Below are positions 15,738 to 23,675 of a stretch of DNA of 37,426 bases, in pieces. The DNA is from Candidatus Altimarinota bacterium (lineage in GTDB: Bacteria > Patescibacteriota > JACMRA01), in assembly GCA_012031925.1 (NCBI GenBank), contig JAAUSE010000005.1, forward strand, positions 1 to 37,426. Direction: 5' to 3'. Every line of letters starts with the position of its first letter. Position 1 is the first letter of the stretch. The notes below the pieces were generated by a model. The model was not told where the DNA came from. It ran no database searches and worked only from the letters and a program-made list of their open reading frames with translations. A program made the position numbers and the translations under genes.

Positions 15738-17235
15738 CTTTCTTGATAGTGAGATCAATGGAATGGTAAATGCAGCTCAAAAAAAAGCACTAGGTCTTCA
15801 AACCGAGATTGATAGAGAAATTCTTCAAGCCAAAATGGAATCTGGAGCCTCACTCTCCAGCGATAATATGAGACAAATCCTCAAAGACAAAGGTCTAAGA
15901 AATATAGCATATAATAATGAAAGTGTTCTTAACAAAATCAGAGGCAATGTCAATCAGCTCAATGATCCTGAGATTGACAACATGGTCAGAACCAAAGCTC
16001 CAGCTTTTTTGAGAACTGCCAACGAAAGAGAAGCCGCAATTATGTCTATGAGTATTGATGAGCTCAAAGAAATGGATCCAGGAAATTTCAATGACGCTGC
16101 ATTAGCTCTAGGAGGAGTCAGAAGAATTGAGCAAAGTCCAGAAGCTGCTAAAATCATCAACTCCAACGGAGGACTCAATAATGTTTCGCTCATTGAATGG
16201 AATAAGTACAAAGAAAATAACACAACGCCTATTAACCAAAATCAGTCTAGGCTAGCTGACAGTTTTATGAGTTCAATGAGTTCTAATCAAAACCCATTTG
16301 AATCTGATTTGGTTTCCAAACTAGCTCAAGATGCTAATGATTTTGAAAAACAATACAAACTAAACCCATCTCAATTTCAAAACCCAAACGATCCAAAATC
16401 TTATGATCAATTGCTTAGCGAACACTTAAATACTAACATGCAAGGGTACCAAAATACCTATTTTGGTACTGGTGGTGGAGTTGAAAAAGTCATCAAAGAA
16501 GCTGGTATAGAAGATCCATCAACATTAGCCTATGTTAGAGACGGGCTTCAGCAATCAACAAACAACAAAGAGCTCAAAGAGGTTTTCCAAAGAAAAATTA
16601 TTAACACAGTCAAAAAAGTCCAAAAAACTGCTCAAAATTATGGTGCAGGTACTTCTACCAAGAATCTAGCAATTGCGACCCTCAATGCAGTGATTGGTGA
16701 TGCACAAGTTAGAAACAGATTACAAGATCCAGCTTCTGTAGATGTGATTAACCAAAACATAGGTCTTGAAAAAACTATTGCTAATATCCAAAAAGACATT
16801 CTTCAAGGAGGTGCAGGCTCAAATAACTTCAATTCTGAAAAAGAAATTGAAAAAGCCTTCAACAAATACCGTAAATACCTATCAGCTGTTGCCGCTGGAA
16901 GCACAGTCGATGCTGATGCAATAAAAAATGAATTAGCTAATGACCAGTATTTCTTATCTAATATTGAAGGCAACCAAAACACTGGCCAAATTTTTCAAGA
17001 AGCTAAGACAATAGGAAAAAAAGAACTACAACAGATAGTAGATAATTCAGCACAAAGTAATTTTACTGATGCTGCTCTTCGTGATATTATGCGACAAAAA
17101 GTTGACACAATCCAAAATCAAGTTACCAAAGAAAGAGATAGTAACATTGAACATTTTAAAAAAGAAGATAGTATTAAAGGAATCACAGGTGCTTTACAAG
17201 GTCAAGAAGTTGATTACACAGTTACCCTTCCATAA
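15625..17235 (+). CDS. C-terminal cytoplasmic region of the VirB6-like protein (frame-shifted continuation)
   Basis: The authentic part begins near 15712, after the A9 run; the 5' 90 bases overlap the upstream frame and are not homologous coding. It contributes about 508 residues, soluble and largely helical, rich in Asn, Gln, Lys and Glu, with repeated charged helices (NAAQKKALGLQTEIDREILQ, split by frame; KALGVRR-type segments such as AALALGGVRRIEQSPEAAK). No membrane segment or known domain was recognised. VirB6/TrbL-like proteins in CPR often carry such large cytoplasmic tails. The next gene follows 25 bp later, probably in one operon. Confidence 0.7.
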   Translation: MLGTILTQTRIFKDSKDWIKKPLIKLTKKNKEDGKGYDFLDSEINGMVNAAQKKALGLQTEIDREILQAKMESGASLSSDNMRQILKDKGLRNIAYNNESVLNKIRGNVNQLNDPEIDNMVRTKAPAFLRTANEREAAIMSMSIDELKEMDPGNFNDAALALGGVRRIEQSPEAAKIINSNGGLNNVSLIEWNKYKENNTTPINQNQSRLADSFMSSMSSNQNPFESDLVSKLAQDANDFEKQYKLNPSQFQNPNDPKSYDQLLSEHLNTNMQGYQNTYFGTGGGVEKVIKEAGIEDPSTLAYVRDGLQQSTNNKELKEVFQRKIINTVKKVQKTAQNYGAGTSTKNLAIATLNAVIGDAQVRNRLQDPASVDVINQNIGLEKTIANIQKDILQGGAGSNNFNSEKEIEKAFNKYRKYLSAVAAGSTVDADAIKNELANDQYFLSNIEGNQNTGQIFQEAKTIGKKELQQIVDNSAQSNFTDAALRDIMRQKVDTIQNQVTKERDSNIEHFKKEDSIKGITGALQGQEVDYTVTLP

Positions 17236-17260
17236 TAATTCACATTAACTAATTTCCAAT

Positions 17261-18223
17261 ATGAATGACACTAATAACACCAACCCAAACCTAAGCAAAC
17301 TCAATGAGCTAAAAGTTCATTCAAATGATCTTGTTTCTAATGAGGTATCTAATAGTGGTGATTCAATTCCAACCACTTCTGAAGTAACCCCATCAGTAGA
17401 GAACTTTACTTCACCAGATCAAGGTTTGGATACAAAGCCCCAATCCATAAGTCAAGATGATGAGGAGAAACAACAAAAAGCTATTCAAAAAGCTCAAGAA
17501 TATGAGAACCGACTTAACACAGAGCTTGGTTTGGAGATGCCTGATGGTCTTAGTGAGGATGATCAAAGTTCTTGGAGTGTCTTGTTTTCAAGAATTCGCA
17601 GTCTTTACGCCAAAGGCTATATCGAGTCCAAAGATGTCTATTCTATCTTCGAAACCTTTGATAATCTCGCAGCAGATCAAAAACTGAGTGGGCTTAATAA
17701 TTTGTATGATTGGGAACAAACAAAAGATGGGGAAGTTGCCAAAATGGAAGAAACTTTGTATTTGCAAGAACGCTTGGATTATATACAAAACTTCTCCAAA
17801 ATTTTTCCTGAAGATCTTCGAAAAGAGTTCTTGTATTACGTTCAAAATGGTGAAACTATGGATGAAGCAGTTGAGAAACAACTCAATAGTCAAATTGAAG
17901 ATAATCAAGACTCACTAGCTTATCAAAGACTTCAAAATTACGTTGGAGCAACTAACAGTGGTAAAGTCCTGACAGTTGAAGACCTAGTTGGTAAGTTCGA
18001 TCTTGATGATACAGCCAAATCTAATCAAACTTACACCACATCACCAGTTCGAGTTCCAAAGCCTCCCCAAGGACAGCCAAGAGAAGAAACAGCTCCAACT
18101 CAACAATTACCCTCAACTCCTCAGTCAGTAACCCCTTTACCCAAAGCAATTAATAATAATCCAAACCAAACACCAACTTCAATCACTCACCAAACCAAAA
18201 GTCTAGGAGATCTTATACAATAA
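17261..18223 (+). CDS. Hypothetical soluble protein with disordered ends, downstream of the VirB6-like gene
   Basis: Unrecognised, 320 residues. The N-terminal ~75 residues are Asn/Ser/Thr/Pro-rich and look disordered. A helical core follows (about residues 80-250, with LSEDDQSSWSVLFSRIRSLY and LQERLDYIQNFSKIFPEDLR). The ~70-residue tail is Pro/Gln/Thr-rich (VRVPKPPQGQ, QQLPSTPQSVTPLP). No signal peptide or transmembrane helix. Position right after the VirB6-like gene suggests a cytoplasmic partner of the same secretion or envelope machine, by context only. The unit ends at the hairpin 18222-18249. Confidence 0.65.
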   Translation: MNDTNNTNPNLSKLNELKVHSNDLVSNEVSNSGDSIPTTSEVTPSVENFTSPDQGLDTKPQSISQDDEEKQQKAIQKAQEYENRLNTELGLEMPDGLSEDDQSSWSVLFSRIRSLYAKGYIESKDVYSIFETFDNLAADQKLSGLNNLYDWEQTKDGEVAKMEETLYLQERLDYIQNFSKIFPEDLRKEFLYYVQNGETMDEAVEKQLNSQIEDNQDSLAYQRLQNYVGATNSGKVLTVEDLVGKFDLDDTAKSNQTYTTSPVRVPKPPQGQPREETAPTQQLPSTPQSVTPLPKAINNNPNQTPTSITHQTKSLGDLIQ

Positions 18224-18249
18224 AAACACACCCTATGGTGGGTGTGTTT
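18222..18249. terminator. Bidirectional terminator hairpin
   Basis: AAACACACCC-TATGGT-GGGTGTGTTT separates convergent genes. The minus-strand reading is followed by TTTTT, the plus-strand one by TTTGTG. Confidence 0.85.
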
Positions 18250-18258
18250 GTGTTGGGT

Positions 18259-18492
18259 TTATTTGATTGTGAAGTAAATCAAAGCATAGAAAAGTACCAA
18301 TGAAATCCCAAAAATCAACAGTAGTATATTGAAGCGTTTGGATATTTGTTGGTCAAGCTGAGTTTCAAGCTGAGCTATGTCATCCTTCAATCCTTTGATT
18401 TGCTCTGCATTCACAGTTTTAAGTTCCAAAATTTGCTCTGCATTCACAGTTTTAAGTTCCTCCTGTTTTTGATAGTAACCTTGATACAACAA
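18259..18492 (-). CDS. C-terminal part of a TM/coiled-coil protein (frame-shifted from 18495-18776)
   Basis: 77 residues from a TTG: a coiled coil with two near-identical 11-residue units (ELKTVNAEQIL, ELKTVNAEQIK) and DIAQLETQLDQQISK, then a C-terminal transmembrane helix (NILLLIFGISLVLFYALIYF). The nominal start overlaps the end of the preceding frame. Adding one T to the coding-strand T7 run at 18497-18503 merges both into one 172-residue protein (18259-18776) in which a transmembrane helix runs smoothly into the coiled coil. Confidence 0.6.
   Translation of the reverse strand: MLYQGYYQKQEELKTVNAEQILELKTVNAEQIKGLKDDIAQLETQLDQQISKRFNILLLIFGISLVLFYALIYFTIK
18398..18460 (-). repeat. 33-nt-period in-frame tandem repeat (two units)
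   Basis: Identical 30-nt blocks begin at 18398 and 18431 (ATTTGCTCTGCATTCACAGT...), coding ELKTVNAEQI in each unit on the minus strand. Confidence 0.9.
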
Positions 18493-18494
18493 TC

Positions 18495-18776
18495 CTAAAA
18501 AAATATTAGAAACGCTCCTAGTCCAGCAAAGTACGTTGCATATGTGGGTGGGTTATCTATCAATTGTCTGATAGAATCTTCATTACTAATTGAATAAAGA
18601 CCCAAAAAAGCCACAAATCCAAACAAAGACCGAGGGTTACTGAGAATTTCTTGGCGAAGACCCTTGCAATAAGTGAGAATCAATGAAATTAATATTCCTA
18701 TCAAAATCACTATAAAACTACTCAAAACAATCGTCTTAACCAGATTATAGTCAACTCCTTCGAACATCACCTTCAC
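18495..18776 (-). CDS. N-terminal part of a TM/coiled-coil protein
   Basis: Unrecognised, 93 residues with about three transmembrane helices: residues ~11-33 (TIVLSSFIVILIGILISLIL), ~47-62 (SLFGFVAFLGLYSI) and the C-terminal YATYFAGLGAFLIFF. The start is well supported by AGGTGA five bases upstream of the ATG. The frame ends at a T7 run. The next frame (18259-18492) supplies the rest of the third helix, an 11-residue-repeat coil and a final helix. Member of the four-locus TM/coiled-coil group. Confidence 0.6.
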   Translation of the reverse strand: MKVMFEGVDYNLVKTIVLSSFIVILIGILISLILTYCKGLRQEILSNPRSLFGFVAFLGLYSISNEDSIRQLIDNPPTYATYFAGLGAFLIFF

Positions 18777-18929
18777 CTGTTACAATAGATATTTTATACT
18801 ATTTATTTTGTCAATTGTCAAGATCTCTCGGCCACAGTTGATTTATCTATATATACAATTAATACTCAAGGTTTAGAAAAATTATTTAATTTATAAAACC
18901 AACAGTCACCACCAGTTACTCGTTTTTAG

Positions 18930-18958
18930 TTGACCATTTTTTGACTTTGAGCTATAAA
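18930..18958 (+). promoter_or_regulatory. Promoter of metG (leaderless)
   Basis: TTGACC, 17-nt spacer, TATAAA. The ATG at 18967 is only eight bases after the -10 box, so the transcript should begin at or next to the start codon. Confidence 0.7.
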
Positions 18959-18966
18959 ACACAATA

Positions 18967-20493
18967 ATGTTCTACATAACTAGCCCTATCCCGTATACCA
19001 ATTCCACCCCTCATCTGGGACATCTTTTGGAGGCAGTTTTTGTTGATACTATTACCAGATTCTATACTAGAAGTCAAACAGATTCAGTTTTTCTTTCTAT
19101 GGGTGTAGATCAGCACGGACTCAAAATTTACGAACAAGCGCAAACAAATGGAATTGAGCCTCAAGAGTTTGTAGATCATCTAGCTGATAACTATATCAAA
19201 TTATGGGAACAGTTCGAGATTCGCTATGATGAATTCGTCAAGACCTCCAGTCCAAGACATCGCGTGGTTGCCCAAGTTGTCTGGAACAAATTAGCCAAGA
19301 GTGGCCACATCTACAAAAAAGCTTATGAAGGTCTGTATTGCAAAGGCTGTGAAGATTTTTATGCACCAAGCCAGCTCACTGAAGACAAAAAGTGCCCAAT
19401 ACACAATACAAAACCTATTCAAATGAATGAAGAAAATTATTTTTTCCAATTATCCAAGTTTTCGCAACAGATCCAAGAATTTTTGGGAAGTGGTACTATT
19501 CACCCTAGTTATATTGCCAAAGAGCAGTTGAATTTTGTTCAAGAAGGTCTTCAAGATATATCCATAAGTAGAGAAAAGTCTCGCCTTCCGTGGGGAGTAC
19601 CTGTTCCTGGTGATGATACGCAGGTCATGTATGTTTGGTTCGAAGCTTTGATCAACTATTTCACTGCGATCGTCAATCCAGAGACCATCGACGCCTTAGT
19701 TGAATTTCCTTATCAACTTGATCTACATATTGAGCAATTATGGAAAGATATCCAAGATGCTATGCCAATCAATGTTATGTACATTAGTAAAGAAATTGCC
19801 AAATTCCATCTAGTTATTTTTATTGGAATCCTCAAGGCACTTGATCTCCCTTTGCCTCAAAGAGCTTTGGCGCACGGGTTGATTAATGATAAAGAAGGAA
19901 TCAAATTCTCCAAATCTCTCGGCAACGGCGTCAGTCCCCAAGAAATGGTTGAGCTTTTTGGAGTGGATGGAACCAGGTTTCTGATTCTTCATGAGATTAA
20001 TATTGATGGTGATACCAATTTCAATTGGGATAATATGATTGAGAGTTATAATTCTCATCTCGCTAACAATATTGGTAATTTGGTAATGAGAGTCACTACT
20101 TTGGTGTCCAAGAATTTTGATGGACTTATTGATCTCGAAAGTCTGGAGGAGGGTTATAAACTATACGATTTTGCTCAGTGTTACAATTATCTTGATCAAC
20201 TCAACCCCAGAAAAAGTCTTGATTATTTATTAGAGGGAGCACGCAAAGGTAACGAGTATTTGGAAAGCACCAAGCCCTGGTCTCTTATCAAAGAGGGGGA
20301 TAAAGAAAAAGCTCAAAAAATCCTCACCCAGCTAGCAGTTTTACTCAAAGACCTCTCAGAAATAATTAGTATCTTTATGCCCGCTACAGGTCAATCGATT
20401 CATCAAATAATCACAGCTGATGTCATAGAAAAAGCCCAACCACTTTTTTGCCAAAGTGGAAAAAATCGAAAAATAAGCCCTAGATTTCTCTAG
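18967..20493 (+). CDS. metG: Methionyl-tRNA synthetase
   Basis: Class I synthetase that charges tRNA-Met. The signature HLGH is at residues 16-19 and the KMSKS equivalent KFSKS near 313-317. A zinc-knuckle-type insertion is present around residues 124-147 (CKGCEDFY and KKCPIH). The tRNA/Met-site helix SRLPWGVPVPGDDTQVMYVWFEALINY is present in parts (SRLPWGVPVPGDD; VMYVWFEALIN). About 508 residues, the short type lacking the C-terminal EMAP domain. The last residues are odd: removing one T from the T6 run at 20444-20449 changes the end to PLFAKVEKIEK and stops at 20476, which matches the family better. No Shine-Dalgarno site, probably leaderless. Confidence 0.97.
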   Translation: MFYITSPIPYTNSTPHLGHLLEAVFVDTITRFYTRSQTDSVFLSMGVDQHGLKIYEQAQTNGIEPQEFVDHLADNYIKLWEQFEIRYDEFVKTSSPRHRVVAQVVWNKLAKSGHIYKKAYEGLYCKGCEDFYAPSQLTEDKKCPIHNTKPIQMNEENYFFQLSKFSQQIQEFLGSGTIHPSYIAKEQLNFVQEGLQDISISREKSRLPWGVPVPGDDTQVMYVWFEALINYFTAIVNPETIDALVEFPYQLDLHIEQLWKDIQDAMPINVMYISKEIAKFHLVIFIGILKALDLPLPQRALAHGLINDKEGIKFSKSLGNGVSPQEMVELFGVDGTRFLILHEINIDGDTNFNWDNMIESYNSHLANNIGNLVMRVTTLVSKNFDGLIDLESLEEGYKLYDFAQCYNYLDQLNPRKSLDYLLEGARKGNEYLESTKPWSLIKEGDKEKAQKILTQLAVLLKDLSEIISIFMPATGQSIHQIITADVIEKAQPLFCQSGKNRKISPRFL

Positions 20494-20505
20494 AGCTTTG
20501 GAGTT

Positions 20506-20934
20506 TTAATTAACCTCAGAATCAGGCATTCCTTTAATAAGCCCATCTATCCTTTTGTTGACGTTATCAAGACCTTCCTTAAGATCTTTCTTAGTCGCCA
20601 TATTAGACTCCAATCTAGCAATATCGTCCTTAGTCGCCATATTAGCAATATCGTCCTTAGTCGCCATATTAGCAATATCGTCCTTAGTCGCCACTTGTTG
20701 AAGTACTTGAAGAATTCTGTTCTCCACAATTAACCTCTCATTAAGTTTTTTTGTCTCCTTAAACTCCTTATTGTGATCTCTACTTCTTGTCAACCAATAT
20801 GTACACATATTAGTTAAAACTATAGTAACAATTGCCAACAAAACTGGGTTGGATAACCAAGCTATTGCAGTTAGATTATTATTGGGTTGATTAGTTCGTG
20901 GGGTTGGCTGGGTCTGTGCAATCAAATAGCTCAT
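20506..20934 (-). CDS. Membrane-anchored coiled-coil protein with 9-residue tandem repeats
   Basis: Unrecognised, 142 residues. The Gln/Thr/Pro/Asn-rich N-terminus resembles that of 8994-9449 (LIAQ-TQPTPR against LIAQVAQPTQPTP). A transmembrane helix (about residues 31-48, PVLLAIVTIVLTNMCTYWL) follows, then a coiled coil. The coil includes three copies of MATKDDIAN in tandem (27-nt DNA repeat, 20617-20692), then NMATKKDLKEGLDNVNKRID. The start is supported by GAGGT and by a TTGACA/TATATT promoter. The shared LIAQ..QPT.. N-terminus suggests these TM/coil proteins are true paralogues whose coils have diverged. Confidence 0.75.
   Translation of the reverse strand: MSYLIAQTQPTPRTNQPNNNLTAIAWLSNPVLLAIVTIVLTNMCTYWLTRSRDHNKEFKETKKLNERLIVENRILQVLQQVATKDDIANMATKDDIANMATKDDIARLESNMATKKDLKEGLDNVNKRIDGLIKGMPDSEVN
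20617..20692 (-). repeat. 27-nt in-frame tandem repeat (three units)
   Basis: Units start at 20617, 20644 and 20671 (AGCAATATCGTCCTTAGTCG...), coding MATKDDIAN on the minus strand. Confidence 0.92.
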
Positions 20935-20970
20935 GATTCTAACCTCAAATAAAATTGTGTTTACTCACTA

Positions 20971-20998
20971 AATATAACATACATTAGCTGAATGTCAA
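20971..20998 (-). promoter_or_regulatory. Promoter of the 142-aa TM/coiled-coil gene
   Basis: Minus-strand TTGACA, 16-nt spacer, TATATT; partly overlaps the T-run of the upstream terminator. Confidence 0.7.
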
Positions 20999-21022
20999 AA
21001 AAACCACCCAAAAAATAGGTGG
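20997..21022 (-). terminator. Rho-independent terminator of the 305-aa gene
   Basis: Minus-strand CCACC, loop TATTTTTTG, GGTGG, T7. Confidence 0.85.
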
Positions 21023-21029
21023 ATAATTT

Positions 21030-21947
21030 TTAAGAAGTCTCAACAGGATATAACTCTGAAAATCTTCGGTAGAGACCGAGGAAATGACTGTACTCAACCT
21101 GTTTACGTGGCTCATTGAAAAACTTTGGCCCTTTACTTGCTAAACGACGAAGGTATTTTTGATCTTCACTAACAACAATTGGTGAAACCAACATAAAGAA
21201 AAATTTTAACAATGGCTTAGGCATACCCAGGTTAGAGTAATAATCAATAAAAACATTAGTACTTCTTTCTGTGTGCATACCAAGATTGAAGACCATCGAA
21301 ACATACTTGTTTTCAGGAAACAAAATACTCAATTCTGTAGTGCAGGGGCCATGCAGAATTAATTTATTTTGAAACTTATCCTGTCTTAACATTTTCACAT
21401 TAGGATTAACCCTTTCAAACATACTGTTAAGCTTTTTGACTACCCAAATATTTTTTTGTTCTTCTTTCCTATCTATTCTGGAATCAAATTCTAATATTCC
21501 ACCATTATCTGTTGGAATATAACCAGTAACTTGATCCAAAACAATACCATTTTGAGATAGTTTGTGCACAGATTTGAGATGCAAAGGGTTAAGTAGATGA
21601 AACATGTTTGTTCGATAACTACCAGAATAAATAGTATCTTTGTGAAAAAACCAATCCTGGTGAATTTCTCTAACTCTTCTCTCTATTGGTGTAACCTCTT
21701 CACTATCTTTCCAAGATATAAAAAGAAGTGAACCAACCTTTTTTATTTTGATCCTTCCTGTAGGGCTATTTTTCAAAACCCCACGAACCAAAAAATGCGG
21801 TTGCAACTGCTCATTTGCTCCAATTTTTTCTGGGACGAATAATCCTCCAGTATTTTGGATAATTGAGTAAATACCTTCTGGAAACCTTTCCAAAAAACTC
21901 CCAACTCTCAAAAAAGGAACTTGATATTGTGAAATAATCGATTCCAT
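21030..21947 (-). CDS. Hypothetical 305-aa protein
   Basis: No family recognised. Soluble, basic, mixed alpha/beta composition without a signal peptide. Notable segments are LERFPEGIYSIIQNTGGLFVPEK, split by position, HFLVRGVLKNSPTGRIKIKKVG, a WKDSEEVTPIERRVREIHQD helix, LNPLHLKSVHKLS, LHGPCTTELSILFPENKYVS and a basic C-terminus (LRRLASKGPKFF). The start is well supported by GGAGG six bases upstream of the ATG, with a ~95-nt leader from a TTGACA promoter. Its own terminator follows. A resemblance of the middle to START-like oxygenase domains was considered but is too weak to call. Confidence 0.65.
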   Translation of the reverse strand: MESIISQYQVPFLRVGSFLERFPEGIYSIIQNTGGLFVPEKIGANEQLQPHFLVRGVLKNSPTGRIKIKKVGSLLFISWKDSEEVTPIERRVREIHQDWFFHKDTIYSGSYRTNMFHLLNPLHLKSVHKLSQNGIVLDQVTGYIPTDNGGILEFDSRIDRKEEQKNIWVVKKLNSMFERVNPNVKMLRQDKFQNKLILHGPCTTELSILFPENKYVSMVFNLGMHTERSTNVFIDYYSNLGMPKPLLKFFFMLVSPIVVSEDQKYLRRLASKGPKFFNEPRKQVEYSHFLGLYRRFSELYPVETS

Positions 21948-22047
21948 TTTAACCTCCTTCTATCTAAACTGTAAAACCAATAAACACCTAAAACTTGGTA
22001 TGGTAAAAATCTAACCAAATCCAATGTCTAGACAAATACTAATACAC

Positions 22048-22076
22048 ATAATCATGAAAAAATCATTAATTGTCAA
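22048..22076 (-). promoter_or_regulatory. Probable promoter of the 305-aa gene
   Basis: Minus-strand TTGACA, 17-nt spacer, GATTAT, about 95 nt upstream of the ATG. Confidence 0.45.
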
Positions 22077-22231
22077 TTTTGGCACTTAATCCTCATGGTA
22101 ATTCTGCCCAAGTCTGAGAATATGAATCAAATCAAATTGGATTGAGCCATCTTCTTTATCAGATCTTGGTCTGAGTATTCCTGTGAAGTCACTTATGGTG
22201 TTTAGTTGACAAAAGTGATCTCCTTGGTAGA

Positions 22232-22774
22232 TTAGACCAGTGATTGATCTTCCTTGATAATTGCAGCCAGTATTAATGAAATAATTAATCCAACTGTTAT
22301 AGTTTTGAACAACCAAGCAGTAGCTAAAACCCAATCAGAAACAGGACTATCATATACAGCTAACAATTCATCAATATCCTCTTTTGATCTAGTGGACTCA
22401 ATGAGCAATTCTTGATTTACCTGTCTCAGATCGCTTATATAATTTGGAAATATCACTTTACTCACTACCAAAGAACTAACAATCAAACCAAATCCTGCAA
22501 CTACTGATACAAATAAGCCTACAAATACTCTTCTCCAATAACCCTTATCAAATAAATTTATCTGCTTCAGTGTTTGATGAGTCAAAAATACCTGCACCAA
22601 AAAACTAACCAAACTCACAGCCAACCACTTCTCATTAGTATGCCAAGATAAGCTAATAAAAAAGATATTAATCACAGTTAAGGCTAACCAAAGACAAAGT
22701 GAGTTTTGAAGAATTACTTTACGAGCTAGCTTTTTTTGATAAATATTTTGGGTCATATATTCAAAATCTGACAT
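22232..22774 (-). CDS. Four-helix membrane protein (DUF4199-like topology)
   Basis: 180 residues with four predicted transmembrane helices: ~25-43 (SLCLWLALTVINIFFISL), ~50-68, ~83-107 (VFVGLFVSVVAGFGLIVSSL) and ~150-172 (WLFKTITVGLIISLILAAII). An acidic periplasmic or cytoplasmic loop lies before the last helix (NQELLIESTRSKEDIDELLA). The layout resembles DUF4199 proteins, but the sequence match is tentative. The start at 22774 has no clear Shine-Dalgarno site. An AT-rich 270-bp gap precedes it and diverges toward nrdR. Confidence 0.6.
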   Translation of the reverse strand: MSDFEYMTQNIYQKKLARKVILQNSLCLWLALTVINIFFISLSWHTNEKWLAVSLVSFLVQVFLTHQTLKQINLFDKGYWRRVFVGLFVSVVAGFGLIVSSLVVSKVIFPNYISDLRQVNQELLIESTRSKEDIDELLAVYDSPVSDWVLATAWLFKTITVGLIISLILAAIIKEDQSLV

Positions 22775-22933
22775 TTTTAACTAGTGGTCAACTATCCAAA
22801 TATAGTGATTTTTACTTTTTTTATATTTAGCATAAAATTAGGTTTTTGAATCTCAATAAAAATTTATTATTAACAAAAATTTTTTATTATTTTTTAATTT
22901 CTTTTGATAAAAATAGGTTGGGTGAATTTTTAC

Positions 22934-22962
22934 TTGACGTCAAATAAAAAATATATTTTAAT
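22934..22962 (+). promoter_or_regulatory. Promoter upstream of nrdR
   Basis: TTGACG, 17-nt spacer, TTTAAT. A second possible -10 (TATACT, 22993-22998) overlaps the NrdR box. Confidence 0.5.
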
Positions 22963-22993
22963 ACTGTTTGTAGTGGTAGAATTTTAGCTTACT

Positions 22994-23009
22994 ATACTAT
23001 ATATAGTAT
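22994..23009. promoter_or_regulatory. NrdR box
   Basis: Perfect palindrome ATACTATATATAGTAT; its core CTATATATAG fits the known NrdR-box core (C-W-A-T-A-T-A-T-W-G). It lies 35 bp upstream of nrdR, overlapping a possible -10, so autorepression by NrdR is likely. A second, in-phase box is not obvious. Confidence 0.7.
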
Positions 23010-23043
23010 CCAACTACACAATACTGCACAAACTAGTTTTACA

Positions 23044-23490
23044 ATGAATTGCCCAAAATGTCACTATAATAATACCAAAGTGTATGATACTAGAACCACT
23101 CAAAGTGGCAAAGTTACAAGAAGAAGAAGACAATGTCTTGAGTGCAAACATCGTTTTACCACGGTTGAGGAGGTAAAAATCTTTGATCTAATGGTCAAAA
23201 AACGAAATGGCCAAGAAGTCATCTTTTCAGAAAAAAAACTAGAACAAGGGATCAGAAAAGCCTTTAACAAAAGGCCAGTAGATAATGCTAAGATAGCTAA
23301 GCTTGTCCAAGATGTAATCGAGGACGTGCTTCAAGCCAGCAAAAATCCCATAAGCAGTGTCAAGGTTGGTAAGTTAGTTCTAAAAAACCTAGAAAAAGTA
23401 GATAAAGTTGCCTTTATTTGCTACTCTGCTATGTTTTCTAACTTCGACAGTGTTGATGATTTTATCAACTTAGTGCGACCTAAAAGCTAA
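23044..23490 (+). CDS. nrdR: Transcriptional repressor NrdR
   Basis: Zinc-ribbon/ATP-cone repressor of ribonucleotide reductase genes that senses (d)ATP. The 148 residues are the usual length. The zinc ribbon uses C3, C6, C31 and C34 (MNCPKCHY; RRRRQCLECKHRFTT). The ATP-cone begins at VMVKKRNGQEVIFSEKKLE-like residues (LMVKKRNGQEVIFSEKKLEQ, about 58-77) and includes FNKRPVDNAKI. It stands directly in front of the RNR genes, with its own promoter, a NrdR box and a terminator. No Shine-Dalgarno site. Confidence 0.96.
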   Translation: MNCPKCHYNNTKVYDTRTTQSGKVTRRRRQCLECKHRFTTVEEVKIFDLMVKKRNGQEVIFSEKKLEQGIRKAFNKRPVDNAKIAKLVQDVIEDVLQASKNPISSVKVGKLVLKNLEKVDKVAFICYSAMFSNFDSVDDFINLVRPKS

Positions 23491-23542
23491 ATCCACTAAG
23501 CGGTCTAATTCACAACCAAACACAAATGTTGGTGGATTTTTT
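23489..23542 (+). terminator. Rho-independent terminator of nrdR
   Basis: AAATCCAC starting at the stop codon pairs with GTGGATTT (23532-23539), followed by T-run; a smaller ACCAA/TTGGT hairpin can form within the loop. Confidence 0.75.
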
Positions 23543-23675
23543 ACTGCTAAATTTTACCCAAATAAAAACAGCTCTTACATATAATTTCCAAAACAAAAAT
23601 ATTCAAAAACCTAAAACCCTAATACTTAATAGAAGATTATATAAATTCCAACAAATGACTGAATAAAATTTGTTT

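Noticed and set aside
22086-22334. 82-codon minus-strand ORF partly overlapping the four-helix membrane protein gene
   Set aside because: Its first 34 codons overlap the end of 22232-22774 in another frame and no start codon or ribosome-binding site lies in the unique part (22086-22231). The unique part (ending LIHILRLGQNYHED) could be a real fragment, but nothing supports it.
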